Shown here: positions 24,774 through 32,742 of the stretch, one piece after another
Numbering within the stretch: position 1 is the first letter of the stretch
How the letters are laid out: every line of letters starts with the position of its first letter
Source of the DNA: Rhodococcus sp. RD6.2
Lineage (GTDB): Bacteria; Actinomycetota; Actinomycetes; Mycobacteriales; Mycobacteriaceae
Direction: 5' to 3'
Assembly: GCF_001040705.1 (NCBI RefSeq)
Contig: NZ_CVQP01000007.1
Coordinates: 27,815-91,814 of the forward strand
DNA: 64,000 nucleotides
The notes under the pieces: model-generated
The model's database searches: none
What the model was told of the DNA's origin: nothing
Seen by the model: the letters and a program-made list of their open reading frames with translations, nothing else
Made by a program: the position numbers and the translations under genes

Positions 24774-24995
24774 TCACAGCGCAGGGACCGAGTATCGGCG
24801 GGGGACAGTGATATCGCTGATCAGAATCGCCCGGCCTCGGAAGGCGAGGGAGCGCAGACCGCGGACCACGGCTGTAACGCCGACGACCAGCGGCTGCCAG
24901 TACACCTTCCGGTCGGGCACGGCTACCCCGAGCGCGGCAACGGCGGCCGACGTCGCGATCAACCCGGTGGCCGCGGAACCGCCCCGGACCACCAC
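24774..24995 (-). CDS. Possible small membrane protein, 73 aa
   Basis: Two hydrophobic stretches, AATGLIATSAAVAALGVAV and WQPLVVGVTAVVRGL, and a C-terminal ISDITVPRRYSVPAL. The only start is a GTG at 24995, directly beside the inverted repeat at 24997-25032. Protein-like but short. It may be a fragment. Divergent from the broken gene at 25072. Confidence 0.35.
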   Translation of the reverse strand: MVVRGGSAATGLIATSAAVAALGVAVPDRKVYWQPLVVGVTAVVRGLRSLAFRGRAILISDITVPRRYSVPAL

Positions 24996-24996
24996 A

Positions 24997-25032
24997 TCGC
25001 TGACCGGTCAACGATCCTTGACCGGTCAGCGA
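24997..25032. promoter_or_regulatory. Perfect 15-bp inverted repeat with nested palindromes
   Basis: TCGCTGACCGGTCAA and TTGACCGGTCAGCGA are perfect arms around CGATCC. Each arm contains the palindrome TGACCGGTCA. It lies between two divergent reading frames (24995 minus, 25072 plus), the position of a dimeric-repressor operator pair. Confidence 0.65.
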
Positions 25033-25071
25033 TTGGTAGTCGGATAGTGAGAAGCAACGATATGGTTCGGT

Positions 25072-25430
25072 GTGCCCGAAATTGCTAGCCGGCGTCGCAC
25101 CCAACCATCGCCGCCTCGCATTGTCTACGAAGCCCTTACTAACCCGGACCGTGACCCCGTTCGTCCGTGGCTGATTCTGCACAACGACGAACAACGTCCC
25201 CGATCGCAGAAGCTGTCGAACCGAACCTTGTCGTCTGGACCTCAATCTGGCCATGGCGACCGGATGCACGGATCCGCTTCGACATCACTGGCCCACCACG
25301 CTGCAGCACAACTCTGTGCTGGACATCGATCGTCGACGAACCGGTCCCGGACGGGGAAACTACCGTCCGCATGCGCAAGCGAGTGAACGAACTCATCAAC
25401 GCGAACCTGCGCTTCACGTTCGGTCAATAG
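25072..25430 (+). pseudogene. Frameshifted small protein of unknown family
   Basis: Frame one reads PEIASRRRTQPSPPRIVYEA, then LTNPDRDPVRPWLILHNDEQ. Near 25,195-25,215 the protein continues in another frame: IAEAVEPNLVVWTSIWPWRP, DARIRFDI and TVRMRKRVNELINANLRFTF, ending GQ. The two parts join into one coherent protein of about 118 residues. I recall similar small actinobacterial proteins with PSPP, RPDARIRF and LINA.LRYTFGQ elements but no assigned function. One frameshift breaks the frame, so it is a pseudogene or contains a sequencing error. Confidence 0.65.
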
Positions 25431-25556
25431 TCATTCGAACGAGGATCCGCTTACGGCGTTCGCCAATCGTTCCAACTGCCGACATGAATGGATCGCGAAC
25501 TGGGACAAGGTCGCTTTAGGGGCGCGGCATGGCCAGCCACCCACGGCTGATTGATT

Positions 25557-25676
25557 TGAGAGAGGGGTGTTCACCTATGGCGGGGTGTGTTGGGCTGCAT
25601 GCGGATTGGATACATCAACCAGTTGGTATTCACACTTAGTGAGGGCTCCAGATCACACAAATCTGGAGGAGTTCTG
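25557..25676 (+). repeat. Dispersed repeat, copy G (full length)
   Basis: Head TGAGAGAGGG, GTGTTCACC, then a frame reading VFTYGGVCWAACGLDTSTSW that stays open about 17 more codons. The terminal hairpin is CCAGAT-CACACAA-ATCTGG, then GAGGAGTTC. It points at the 3' end of the acyl-CoA ligase gene. The stretch 25677-25880 shows nothing else. Confidence 0.8.
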
Positions 25677-25880
25677 GATTGCAGACAACCAACCAGGGGG
25701 CGTATCGGTCGTGCCCAGGTTGCCGTCGCGGACCCTCTTGTCGACGCAGAGGCGCCGATGCTACGGACAACGACAAGGCCGCGGCTCCTGGTTTGACCGT
25801 GCTAGCGTCGCCCGTATCGCGACTGGCGTTTGAGTGGGACACTGCAAGGAAGCGAATTTCGGAGCGTCGTACGCCTGGGC

Positions 25881-25905
25881 GCTCCTCAGTTGACCACTGA
25901 GGAGC
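25881..25905 (-). terminator. Terminator of the TetR/SDR/ligase operon
   Basis: GCTCCTCAGT and ACTGAGGAGC form a perfect 10-bp stem around TGACC, 20 bases past the ligase stop at 25926. Confidence 0.8.
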
Positions 25906-25925
25906 ACCGCCATGGATCAACGCCC

Positions 25926-27578
25926 TCAGGCGATGTCGTGGGATTGCAGCTCGGTGCGCAGGACCTTGCCGCTGGCATTGCGCAGGATCTCGTCGAGCAC
26001 CACGAATCGCTTGGGTACCTTGTAGCGCTCGAATCCCGCGCGCAGGTGCGCCTTGAGTTCCTCGTCGGGCAGCACGACCGCGCCTGGTGCGAACACGATG
26101 AACGCGTGCAGGACCTGCCCGAATTCGGCGTCGGGAATCCCGATCACGACCGCGTCGGCGATGCCGGGGTGTGCGACGAGGCGGTCCTCGACCTCGCCGG
26201 GAAAGACGTTCTCCCCGCCGGAGACGATCATGTCGTCGGAACGGCCGTCGATGAACAGTCGCTGCTGGGTATCGAAATGGCCCATGTCGCCTGTGTTGAC
26301 GTGTCCGTCGACCACCTCTTTGGCCGAGGCGGTCGCGGTCGCGTCCGGGGTGTAGCCGGTGTATTCCAGGCCGCTACGGACGAAGATCATGCCGGTCTCC
26401 CCAGCTTTCGCTTCGCTGCGGTCGGTGCGCAGGATTCGTACCGAGACCCCGAGGGCGGTTCGGCCCGCGGTGTTCGGGGCCGCTACCAGATCGGCGGGAG
26501 TGGCGACGGTGACCAAGCCGGCTTCGGTGGAGCCGTACCCGCTGACCAGGATCGGACCGAAAGCATCGATGATTCCCGACACCGTCGCGGCGGTGATCGG
26601 TGCGGCGCCGGTGACGATGACCCGCAACGCCGATCGTGTCGATGCCGTCTGCTCGAGGTCGGGAAGTGAGAGCAGTCGCTGCAGCATCACCGGGACCGCC
26701 ATGACCACCGTGATCCGATGTCGAGTGATGTCGTCCAACGTTGCCTGCGAGTCGAAACGACTGCGGCACACAATGGTCCCGCCCAGTGCCAGTGGGCCGA
26801 GTAGCGCGAGCAGGCCGAACCCGTGGAAGAACGGGGGCGCCACGAGCACCCGGTCCGTCGAACGCAACCGCACAATCGCCATCGCGGTCACGGTCAGCAG
26901 CGCGAGCGCCCGCGGTTTCACCGCTCGCGGAACCCCTTTGGCCAACCCGGTCGTCCCTGATGTCAACAAGGTGATCTTCACCGCGCGCCGTACCCGAGGT
27001 GGCGCCGGATGCCGCTGTCCGGCGAGATCGTCCAAGGTGAGCATCGGCGAGGCGTCCGCCCCGGGCTCGCGCTCCGCCAGCACACGCAGTCCCGCGAACT
27101 GGGCGTCGCCGACTGCGTCCGCGTACTCCTCGTCGTAGATCAGGACATCGGGGGTGTGACGGTGCAGGATCGCCTGCAACTGCTGTGAGGGCAGCTCGGT
27201 GTTGATGAAGACCAGCTCCGCACCCAACTGCGCGCCTGCGCTCATGGCCTCGACGAATCCGCGATGGTTGCGGCACACGATCCCCACCGACCGTGGTTTC
27301 GCCGGGGCCAGTGCGAACAGCGCAGCGGCGATCGAGCCGGCTCGCTGCTGCAGCTGCCGATACGTCATCTGCCCGGTCTCGTCGATCACCGCGACCCGCT
27401 CTGGGTACCGGATCGCGCTGGCCGCAATGAGCATCGCCGGTGTCGGACCGAACCGAACAAGGCTGCGCGCTAACGACACCAGCTTCCGAGGTCCGAGCGG
27501 CGTGAACATCCCCGACGTCGCGATTGCCGACAGAGCCGCCGTTCCACGTCGAATGCTGTGACCGAGTTCAGACGACAT
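25926..27578 (-). CDS. AMP-dependent acyl-CoA ligase
   Basis: A 550-residue ANL-superfamily enzyme. Motifs in order are LLTSGTTGLAKG (phosphate loop, about residue 190), GYGSTEAG (A5-type), NTGDMG, DGRSDDMIVSGGENVFPGEV (hinge and A8) and NASGKVLR (catalytic Lys near the C-terminus). It forms an acyl-adenylate and then a CoA thioester, probably of a medium or long fatty acid or a related carboxylic acid. The ATG at 27578 lies inside the upstream SDR gene (11-base overlap). The SDR and TetR genes complete the operon. Substrate specificity is not deducible. Confidence 0.92.
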   Translation of the reverse strand: MSSELGHSIRRGTAALSAIATSGMFTPLGPRKLVSLARSLVRFGPTPAMLIAASAIRYPERVAVIDETGQMTYRQLQQRAGSIAAALFALAPAKPRSVGIVCRNHRGFVEAMSAGAQLGAELVFINTELPSQQLQAILHRHTPDVLIYDEEYADAVGDAQFAGLRVLAEREPGADASPMLTLDDLAGQRHPAPPRVRRAVKITLLTSGTTGLAKGVPRAVKPRALALLTVTAMAIVRLRSTDRVLVAPPFFHGFGLLALLGPLALGGTIVCRSRFDSQATLDDITRHRITVVMAVPVMLQRLLSLPDLEQTASTRSALRVIVTGAAPITAATVSGIIDAFGPILVSGYGSTEAGLVTVATPADLVAAPNTAGRTALGVSVRILRTDRSEAKAGETGMIFVRSGLEYTGYTPDATATASAKEVVDGHVNTGDMGHFDTQQRLFIDGRSDDMIVSGGENVFPGEVEDRLVAHPGIADAVVIGIPDAEFGQVLHAFIVFAPGAVVLPDEELKAHLRAGFERYKVPKRFVVLDEILRNASGKVLRTELQSHDIA

Positions 27579-28554
27579 GTGAACCCGCCGCGGTCGTGAC
27601 CCCACCGCTACCGCTGACCTCGAGTGGTGTGCGCGCTGCTTCCACACGCGACAGGGACACCTGGGTGTCGCCGAGGAATCGGTAGATGAATCCGACGAGG
27701 ATCTCGAGCGGCCAGCGCAGCAGTGGAACCATGATCGCCGAGGGATGCCCGTAGATCGGGGTCATCGTGCGCGGCTTGGACACCACCGCCCGCGCGATCA
27801 CGCGTGCCGCGTCCTCCGGCGTCTGCCCCGGCATCAGCCGCATCCACCGGCTCGGCGCGCTCATCCGGGTGTGCATCAGCCCGGCATAGAAGGTGGTCAA
27901 GGTGACCCCGTCCGCTCGGGCCTCCATCCCCACAGCACGCATCCACCAGTCGAACGCGGCCTTCGACGACAGGTAGAACCCCCACTTCGGTATGACGGGG
28001 AACATGACGCCCACCGTCGACACGTTCACAATGTGACCACGACCCCGCGCCCGCATCCCCGGCAGCAGCGCCAACGTCAACCGCATCGGACCGACATAGT
28101 TCGCACCGGAAGTCGCGGTGATGTCCTTGGGCCGGTCGTAGGACAGGTGAATCGAACGCCGCAGTGATTTGCCCGCATTGTGGATCAGGTAGTCCACCTC
28201 GCCGAAATCGTGCAGCACCGCCTCGGCGAACTCCGTCACCGACTGCTCACTGGTCAGGTCCAGCGCATAGGCGTACGCCTGGCCGCCGTCGGCGACGATC
28301 CGGTGGGCGACGTCGCCAAGCCGGTCCAACGACCGCGCCGCGAGCACCACCCTTGCGCCCGATGCGGCGAACAACTCCGCGGTCGCCTCGCCGACACCGA
28401 ACGAGGCTCCGGTTATCACGACGACCTTGCCCTCGACCTCACGGCGCAACCGCTCCGTGCGGCGCAGGCCTCGCGGCCCGATCAGGCTGGCCAGAGCGCG
28501 GGCTACCGGGTGCTCGACGATGCGAGACGGGCCTACAGGAAGGGGTGACGACAT
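27568..28554 (-). CDS. Short-chain dehydrogenase/reductase, 328 aa
   Basis: The NAD(P) motif TGASFGVGEA is at about residue 45, NAGKS follows, catalytic Ser in IVNVSTVG, and the YxxxK pair in FYLSSKAAFDWWMRA. An N-terminal extension of about 40 residues and a C-terminal tail with ILVGFIYRFLG are as in the mycobacterial SDR type linked to lipid metabolism. The ATG at 28554 (MSSPLPVG) gives the SDR start just 4 bases after the TetR stop. It overlaps the ligase gene downstream. It probably oxidises or reduces an acyl-chain intermediate handled by the ligase; this is inference. Confidence 0.9.
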   Translation of the reverse strand: MSSPLPVGPSRIVEHPVARALASLIGPRGLRRTERLRREVEGKVVVITGASFGVGEATAELFAASGARVVLAARSLDRLGDVAHRIVADGGQAYAYALDLTSEQSVTEFAEAVLHDFGEVDYLIHNAGKSLRRSIHLSYDRPKDITATSGANYVGPMRLTLALLPGMRARGRGHIVNVSTVGVMFPVIPKWGFYLSSKAAFDWWMRAVGMEARADGVTLTTFYAGLMHTRMSAPSRWMRLMPGQTPEDAARVIARAVVSKPRTMTPIYGHPSAIMVPLLRWPLEILVGFIYRFLGDTQVSLSRVEAARTPLEVSGSGGVTTAAGSHVV

Positions 28555-28558
28555 CGCT

Positions 28559-29239
28559 CTACTCCATGCTTTCGACAGGATTGGGCACCGCTTGCGGGCC
28601 CAGGAACAAAGACAGCAACGGCGAATCAGACTTCGCCGCATCCATGACCCGTTGGGTCAGCTCGATCTGCGGATCTGCTCGCAAGGCCCCCAGTACCGAG
28701 CCGAAGACATTGGCAAGTACCAGATCTCGAACCTGCTCACGCGTGATCTCCTCGGTGTGCATCCAATGCAGCACGATGCCTTCGATGAACGACAGACACC
28801 CGCTGATTGCCGCACGGAACACTGGCGTCGACTCCGTACCGGTGATCTCCATGGCCAATGCTGCGGCAATCCGCTGGCGATGTCGGTCACGGATCTGTCG
28901 GACCTCGGCATCGGCGACGTCAGCGATCAAGGCTTCGAATGATCCCGGTTGCTGCGCAGCCCGATCCAGCAGTTTGTCCACACCCTGGGCCAACCGATCC
29001 ACCGCCGGCCCGCGCATGGCCAACAGGTCGCCCCAGAACTCCTCGGCGGCGAGTTCGAGCACCGCCAGATAGAAGCCCCGCTTTCCACCGAAGTGGTAGC
29101 TGATCGATCCTGCCGCCACCCCGAGCGAGCGGGCCAGGTCGACGATCGACACCTCCCCGTAGCGCTGCTGGCTGAACGCGTCCTTGCCCGCTTCCAGCAG
29201 CACCGCTCGCGAGGCCTCACCGCGCCGATTGCCGACCAC
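28559..29239 (-). CDS. TetR-family regulator of the SDR/ligase operon
   Basis: A TetR protein with the helix-turn-helix at about residues 20-55 (YGEVSIVDLARSLGVAAGSI followed by SYHFGGKRGFY) and a helical ligand domain. The GTG at 29239 is chosen because GGGAGG lies directly before it and because the upstream TTG at 29269 lies inside the palindrome at 29255-29269, which is better read as operator. It is the first gene of the operon with SDR and acyl-CoA ligase. An acyl-CoA or fatty acid ligand is plausible by context. Confidence 0.88.
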   Translation of the reverse strand: MVGNRRGEASRAVLLEAGKDAFSQQRYGEVSIVDLARSLGVAAGSISYHFGGKRGFYLAVLELAAEEFWGDLLAMRGPAVDRLAQGVDKLLDRAAQQPGSFEALIADVADAEVRQIRDRHRQRIAAALAMEITGTESTPVFRAAISGCLSFIEGIVLHWMHTEEITREQVRDLVLANVFGSVLGALRADPQIELTQRVMDAAKSDSPLLSLFLGPQAVPNPVESME

Positions 29240-29254
29240 CGTGCCTCCCAGTTC

Positions 29255-29327
29255 TTGAATCAGATTCAATTCTGACGGTAGGTGGTACCTGGGGTATCGG
29301 TCAATAGGTTTCTGAATTCAATTCAGA
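29255..29327. promoter_or_regulatory. Two palindromic operators of the TetR operon
   Basis: Site 1, TTGAAT-CAG-ATTCAA (29255-29269), and site 2, TCTGAATTCAATTCAGA (29311-29327), are both perfect palindromes and share the AATTCA/TGAATT core. They lie directly upstream of the regulator gene, consistent with autorepression. Centre-to-centre spacing is about 57 bases. Confidence 0.75.
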
Positions 29328-29329
29328 TT

Positions 29330-29968
29330 GTTGAGGTGGTCCCGGATCGCGCTGCCGCCACCCCGAGCAAGCAGGCCCTGGGTTGCGAGCGTTGACTACG
29401 AGTGCCTGACTGAGGGGCGACTGATGGTGAATCTCATGCAGTGAGTTGCCATCCACGCCGCCGCGTCGGGTAGGTCGGTCAGGTCGCGATGGCCGCGCCG
29501 GGTCTCCGGTCCGAGGGCGTTTCGGTCCTTCTCTGAAACTGGCAGCCCGCGGGCACAGTTGGTGAACGGCGAGGGTCAGACATCGAGATGAATGCCGGCA
29601 CGCTCACGATTGCGAACAGAAGGGCCGGCGGCGTCAGTTTGCTCCGGTGCAGCACGAGGAGTCCTCGGCGACCGCCGGATTCGGCAGATAGCCTGTCCCC
29701 GTGGCGAGATCCATGGATTCCGCGGCTCGACCTCGACCTCGACCGCATCGCGGAAGCGGTCGTCTGTAGCCCGCCGCGGGCCTGCACTCGGCTCAGTCTG
29801 GGCCCGAATCGCGCCGCAATCGGGTCGATGATGCGCGGAATCGGGCCGGCGAGGTCTAGTCGAGGGGGAATCTGCCTTCGAAACCGTCCGCGGTTCCAAT
29901 AGGTGAACGCAACGGGCGATGATGGGTGAACACCCTCGGCACGGACGGGCGGACGGTGGAAGAGAGAG
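29330..29968. other. Gap between the TetR operon and the tRNA gene
   Basis: About 640 bases with no credible gene. It ends with partial repeat heads in minus orientation (GGGTGTTCACCCATC and GCGTTCACCTATT around 29,898-29,936) and a GAGAGAGAG run just before the tRNA 3' end. This is the last trace of the dispersed repeat in the window. Confidence 0.4.
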
Positions 29969-30039
29969 AGCCGATGACGGGAATCGAACCCGCGTATTCA
30001 GCTTGGGAAGCTGATGTTCTACCATTGAACTACATCGGC
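29969..30039 (-). tRNA. tRNA-Gly (anticodon CCC)
   Basis: A 71-base cloverleaf on the minus strand: acceptor GCCGATG/CATCGGC, D-arm GTTCAATGGTAGAAC, anticodon stem TCAGC/GCTGA with loop TTCCCAA (anticodon CCC), and T-arm GCGGGTTCGATTCCCGT. CCA is not encoded. Its 3' end faces the repeat-rich left half, the side on which integrative elements insert. Confidence 0.96.
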
Positions 30040-30132
30040 ACGCTGGGCTTTTCCGCCGAATCGGCGGTGTAACACCCTGCGAGCGGCAACTCTAGCAGAC
30101 CGCTTCGACCTTGTGCGGTTACCCTCTTGTTC

Positions 30133-30711
30133 GTGCTTCTCTCCGACCGCGACATCCGTTCATCCGTCTCCTCCGGCCGCCTCGGGATCGATCCGTTTGA
30201 CGATTCGATGGTGCAGCCGTCGAGTGTGGACGTGCGGCTGGACCGCCTGTTCCGTGTCTTCAACAACACGCGGTACACGCACATCGATCCGGCGAAGCAG
30301 CAGGACGAGCTGACGAGTCTGGTGGAGCCTGCCGAGGGGGAGCCGTTCGTTCTGCACCCGGGGGAGTTCGTTCTCGGATCGACGTTGGAGTTCTGCTCGT
30401 TGCCCGACGATCTCGCCGGCCGACTCGAAGGGAAGTCGAGCCTCGGTCGTCTCGGGCTGCTGACGCATTCGACGGCCGGGTTCATCGACCCCGGCTTCAA
30501 CGGCCACATCACCCTCGAACTGTCGAACGTGGCAAACCTTCCGATCACGCTGTGGCCGGGCATGAAGATCGGGCAGCTGTGCCTGTTCCGGTTGACGAGC
30601 CCCGCCGAACATCCCTACGGCAGTTCGACTGTCGGCTCGAAGTATCAGGGGCAGCGGGGGCCGACGCCGTCGAAGGCGTACCTGAACTTCATGAAGAGTC
30701 CCACCGACTGA
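30133..30711 (+). CDS. dcd: dCTP deaminase, probably bifunctional with dUTPase activity
   Basis: This 192-residue protein follows Mycobacterium tuberculosis Dcd almost residue for residue: [20 protein letters not shown] at the N-terminus, [19 protein letters not shown] (residues 99-117), [13 protein letters not shown] and the C-terminal [10 protein letters not shown]. The mycobacterial enzyme converts dCTP to dUTP and dUMP in one active site, and the same residues are present here. It supplies dUMP for thymidylate synthesis. The GTG at 30133 is chosen as it gives the family N-terminus. UDP-glucose dehydrogenase lies downstream as in mycobacteria. It faces away from the tRNA. Confidence 0.96.
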   Translation: MLLSDRDIRSSVSSGRLGIDPFDDSMVQPSSVDVRLDRLFRVFNNTRYTHIDPAKQQDELTSLVEPAEGEPFVLHPGEFVLGSTLEFCSLPDDLAGRLEGKSSLGRLGLLTHSTAGFIDPGFNGHITLELSNVANLPITLWPGMKIGQLCLFRLTSPAEHPYGSSTVGSKYQGQRGPTPSKAYLNFMKSPTD

Positions 30712-30741
30712 GGCCGCGTCTCTCCGCGTCGTATTCGGTTG

Positions 30742-30774
30742 CGCCGGACCAGCTCACGTAGGTCTGGTCCGGCG
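30742..30774. terminator. Bidirectional terminator after dcd
   Basis: CGCCGGACCAG and CTGGTCCGGCG are perfect 11-bp arms around an 11-base loop, between the dcd stop (30711) and the convergent small gene stop (30801). Confidence 0.8.
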
Positions 30775-30800
30775 TCGCCTCGGCCGTTGGTGGGGGCGGG

Positions 30801-30962
30801 TCAGGACTGACTGGAGCGTCCGTCCGGCACGTAGTGGGAGAACAGCATCCGGTGCGTGGTGTCGGTGAAGGTCTCGCGCTTCTCCTCGGTCGGGCGCTCG
30901 GTGCGCCGCTGCGGGCGGTCGCTGCGCCGGTCGATGTTCGATGACGATCGGGGTGCGGTCAT
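30801..30962 (-). CDS. Small highly charged protein, 53 aa
   Basis: The minus frame from the ATG at 30962 reads MTAPRSSSNIDRRSDRPQRR, then TERPTEEKRETFTDTTHRML and FSHYVPDGRSSQS. The first 30 residues are basic and disordered; the last 23 have an amphipathic pattern with a sensible end. AGGAAA lies about 10 bases upstream, and the dcd terminator serves its 3' end. I do not recognise it. Its composition and clean boundaries suggest a real small gene. Confidence 0.55.
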   Translation of the reverse strand: MTAPRSSSNIDRRSDRPQRRTERPTEEKRETFTDTTHRMLFSHYVPDGRSSQS

Positions 30963-31258
30963 GGGCACTGCTTTCCTCGGACGGTTGCGGCGATGCCGGT
31001 GCCCGGATACAGCTGCGCCCCGGCCACAGGTCGGCTGGGCGCACTGTCACCTGGGCAGAGGGCGCCGCGGGTTGGGAAGTGCTCGATGGTCGTCGGGTCA
31101 CCTGACCGTGCGGTCAGGTGTGACGTCGAGAGCGTAACCGACCAGTAGTTCGGCTGGGACGCCGCCCACACCGACCGGTCCGAGACGGACGTGACACGTA
31201 CACCCCCCGTTCGCGCCGGATACCACTCGCGCTCACGCCCGCGACGTATCAACAAGTC

Positions 31259-32638
31259 ATGCGCTGCACCGTATTCGGAACCGGCTACCTCGGCGCCACC
31301 CACGCCGCCTGCATGGCCGAACTCGGCCACGACGTCCTCGGCGTCGACATCGACGCGGGCAAGATAGCGAAGCTCGCGGCGGGGGAGGTGCCGTTCTACG
31401 AACCGGGCCTCGTCGACACGCTGCGCCGCAACCTCGACGCCGGGCGCCTCCGGTTCACCACCTCGTATCCGGAGGCCGCGGCCTTCGCGGATCTGCACTT
31501 CCTCGGGGTCGGGACGCCGCAGAAGAAGGGGGAGTACGGAGCGGACCTGCGGCACGTGCACTCCGTCGTCGACACCCTCGCCCCACTGCTCGACGGGCCC
31601 GCCGTGATCGTCGGCAAGTCCACCGTCCCGGTGGGCACCGCGGCCGAACTCGCCGTCCGGGCAAGCAGACTCGCGCCGGCAGGCGACGCCGTCGAGGTCG
31701 CGTGGAACCCCGAGTTCCTGCGCGAGGGGCACGCCGTCGTCGACACACTGCGTCCGGACCGCGTCGTCGTGGGAGTCGACCCGTCCCGGCCGGGACGCGC
31801 CGAAGCGCTGCTGCGCGACCTCTACGCGGACCTCATCGCCGCCGACGTCCCGTTCCTGCTCACCGACCTTCCCACCGCGGAACTCGTCAAGGTGTCCGCC
31901 AACGCGTTCCTCGCGACGAAGATCTCCTTCATCAACGCCATCTCCGAGGTGTGCGAAGCGGCGGGTGCCGACGTCGGCGCCCTCGCCGATGCGCTCGGTC
32001 ACGACGCCCGGATCGGCCGCCGATTCCTCGGCGCCGGACTCGGGTTCGGCGGCGGCTGCCTGCCCAAGGACATTCGCGCGTTCATGGCCCGCGCAGGCGA
32101 GCTCGGCGCCAACCAGGCCCTCATGTTCCTGCGCGAGGTCGACAGCATCAACATGCGGCGTCGCACCAGGATGGTCGAGCTCGCGACCCGCGCCGTCGGG
32201 GGATCGCTGCTCGGCGCGACCATCGCCGTCCTCGGCGCCGCGTTCAAACCCGACTCCGACGACGTCCGTGATTCGCCCGCGCTCAACGTCGCGGGCATGC
32301 TGCAGCTACACGGAGCGACCGTCACCGTGTACGACCCCAAGGCGATGGACAACTCCCGGCGACTCTTCCCGACGCTCGCGTACGCCACCTCGGCCGTCGA
32401 GGCATGCGAGGGTGCGGACGCCGTTCTGCTCGCCACCGAATGGGACGAGTTCCAGGCGCTCGACCCTGCGGATCTGAACGAGGTGGTGCGCTCCCGGGTC
32501 GTCGTGGACGGCAGGCGCTGCCTCGATGCCGATCGCTGGCGTGCCGCCGGGTGGGCGTATGTCGCCCTCGGGGGCGGAACAATCGGCAACAGCGCGGCAA
32601 AACAGACCGGACATGCGGCCACCGTGGCGGGCGCTTAG
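31259..32638 (+). CDS. udgA: UDP-glucose 6-dehydrogenase
   Basis: A 459-residue enzyme with the N-terminal NAD motif FGTGYLG (residues 6-12), VGTP, STVPVGT (121-127), the NPEFLREG element (150-157), and the catalytic Cys267 in GFGGGCLPKD. The C-terminal UDP-binding domain has GAAFKPDSDDVRDSP. It oxidises UDP-glucose to UDP-glucuronate with 2 NAD+. The product feeds polysaccharide synthesis; the exopolysaccharide operon at 37-44 kb is a possible user, although no direct link is visible. The start follows the family N-terminus. The dcd neighbour is conserved in mycobacteria. Confidence 0.95.
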   Translation: MRCTVFGTGYLGATHAACMAELGHDVLGVDIDAGKIAKLAAGEVPFYEPGLVDTLRRNLDAGRLRFTTSYPEAAAFADLHFLGVGTPQKKGEYGADLRHVHSVVDTLAPLLDGPAVIVGKSTVPVGTAAELAVRASRLAPAGDAVEVAWNPEFLREGHAVVDTLRPDRVVVGVDPSRPGRAEALLRDLYADLIAADVPFLLTDLPTAELVKVSANAFLATKISFINAISEVCEAAGADVGALADALGHDARIGRRFLGAGLGFGGGCLPKDIRAFMARAGELGANQALMFLREVDSINMRRRTRMVELATRAVGGSLLGATIAVLGAAFKPDSDDVRDSPALNVAGMLQLHGATVTVYDPKAMDNSRRLFPTLAYATSAVEACEGADAVLLATEWDEFQALDPADLNEVVRSRVVVDGRRCLDADRWRAAGWAYVALGGGTIGNSAAKQTGHAATVAGA

Positions 32639-32742
32639 CCGAACGAATGGGCCTCTGGCGCAAAGATCGCGATTCGATAAACTCTGCGACGTTCGCGTGC
32701 GCGCCGTCGGGGGCACGCACACCTCGACATAGGGGCGACTCG

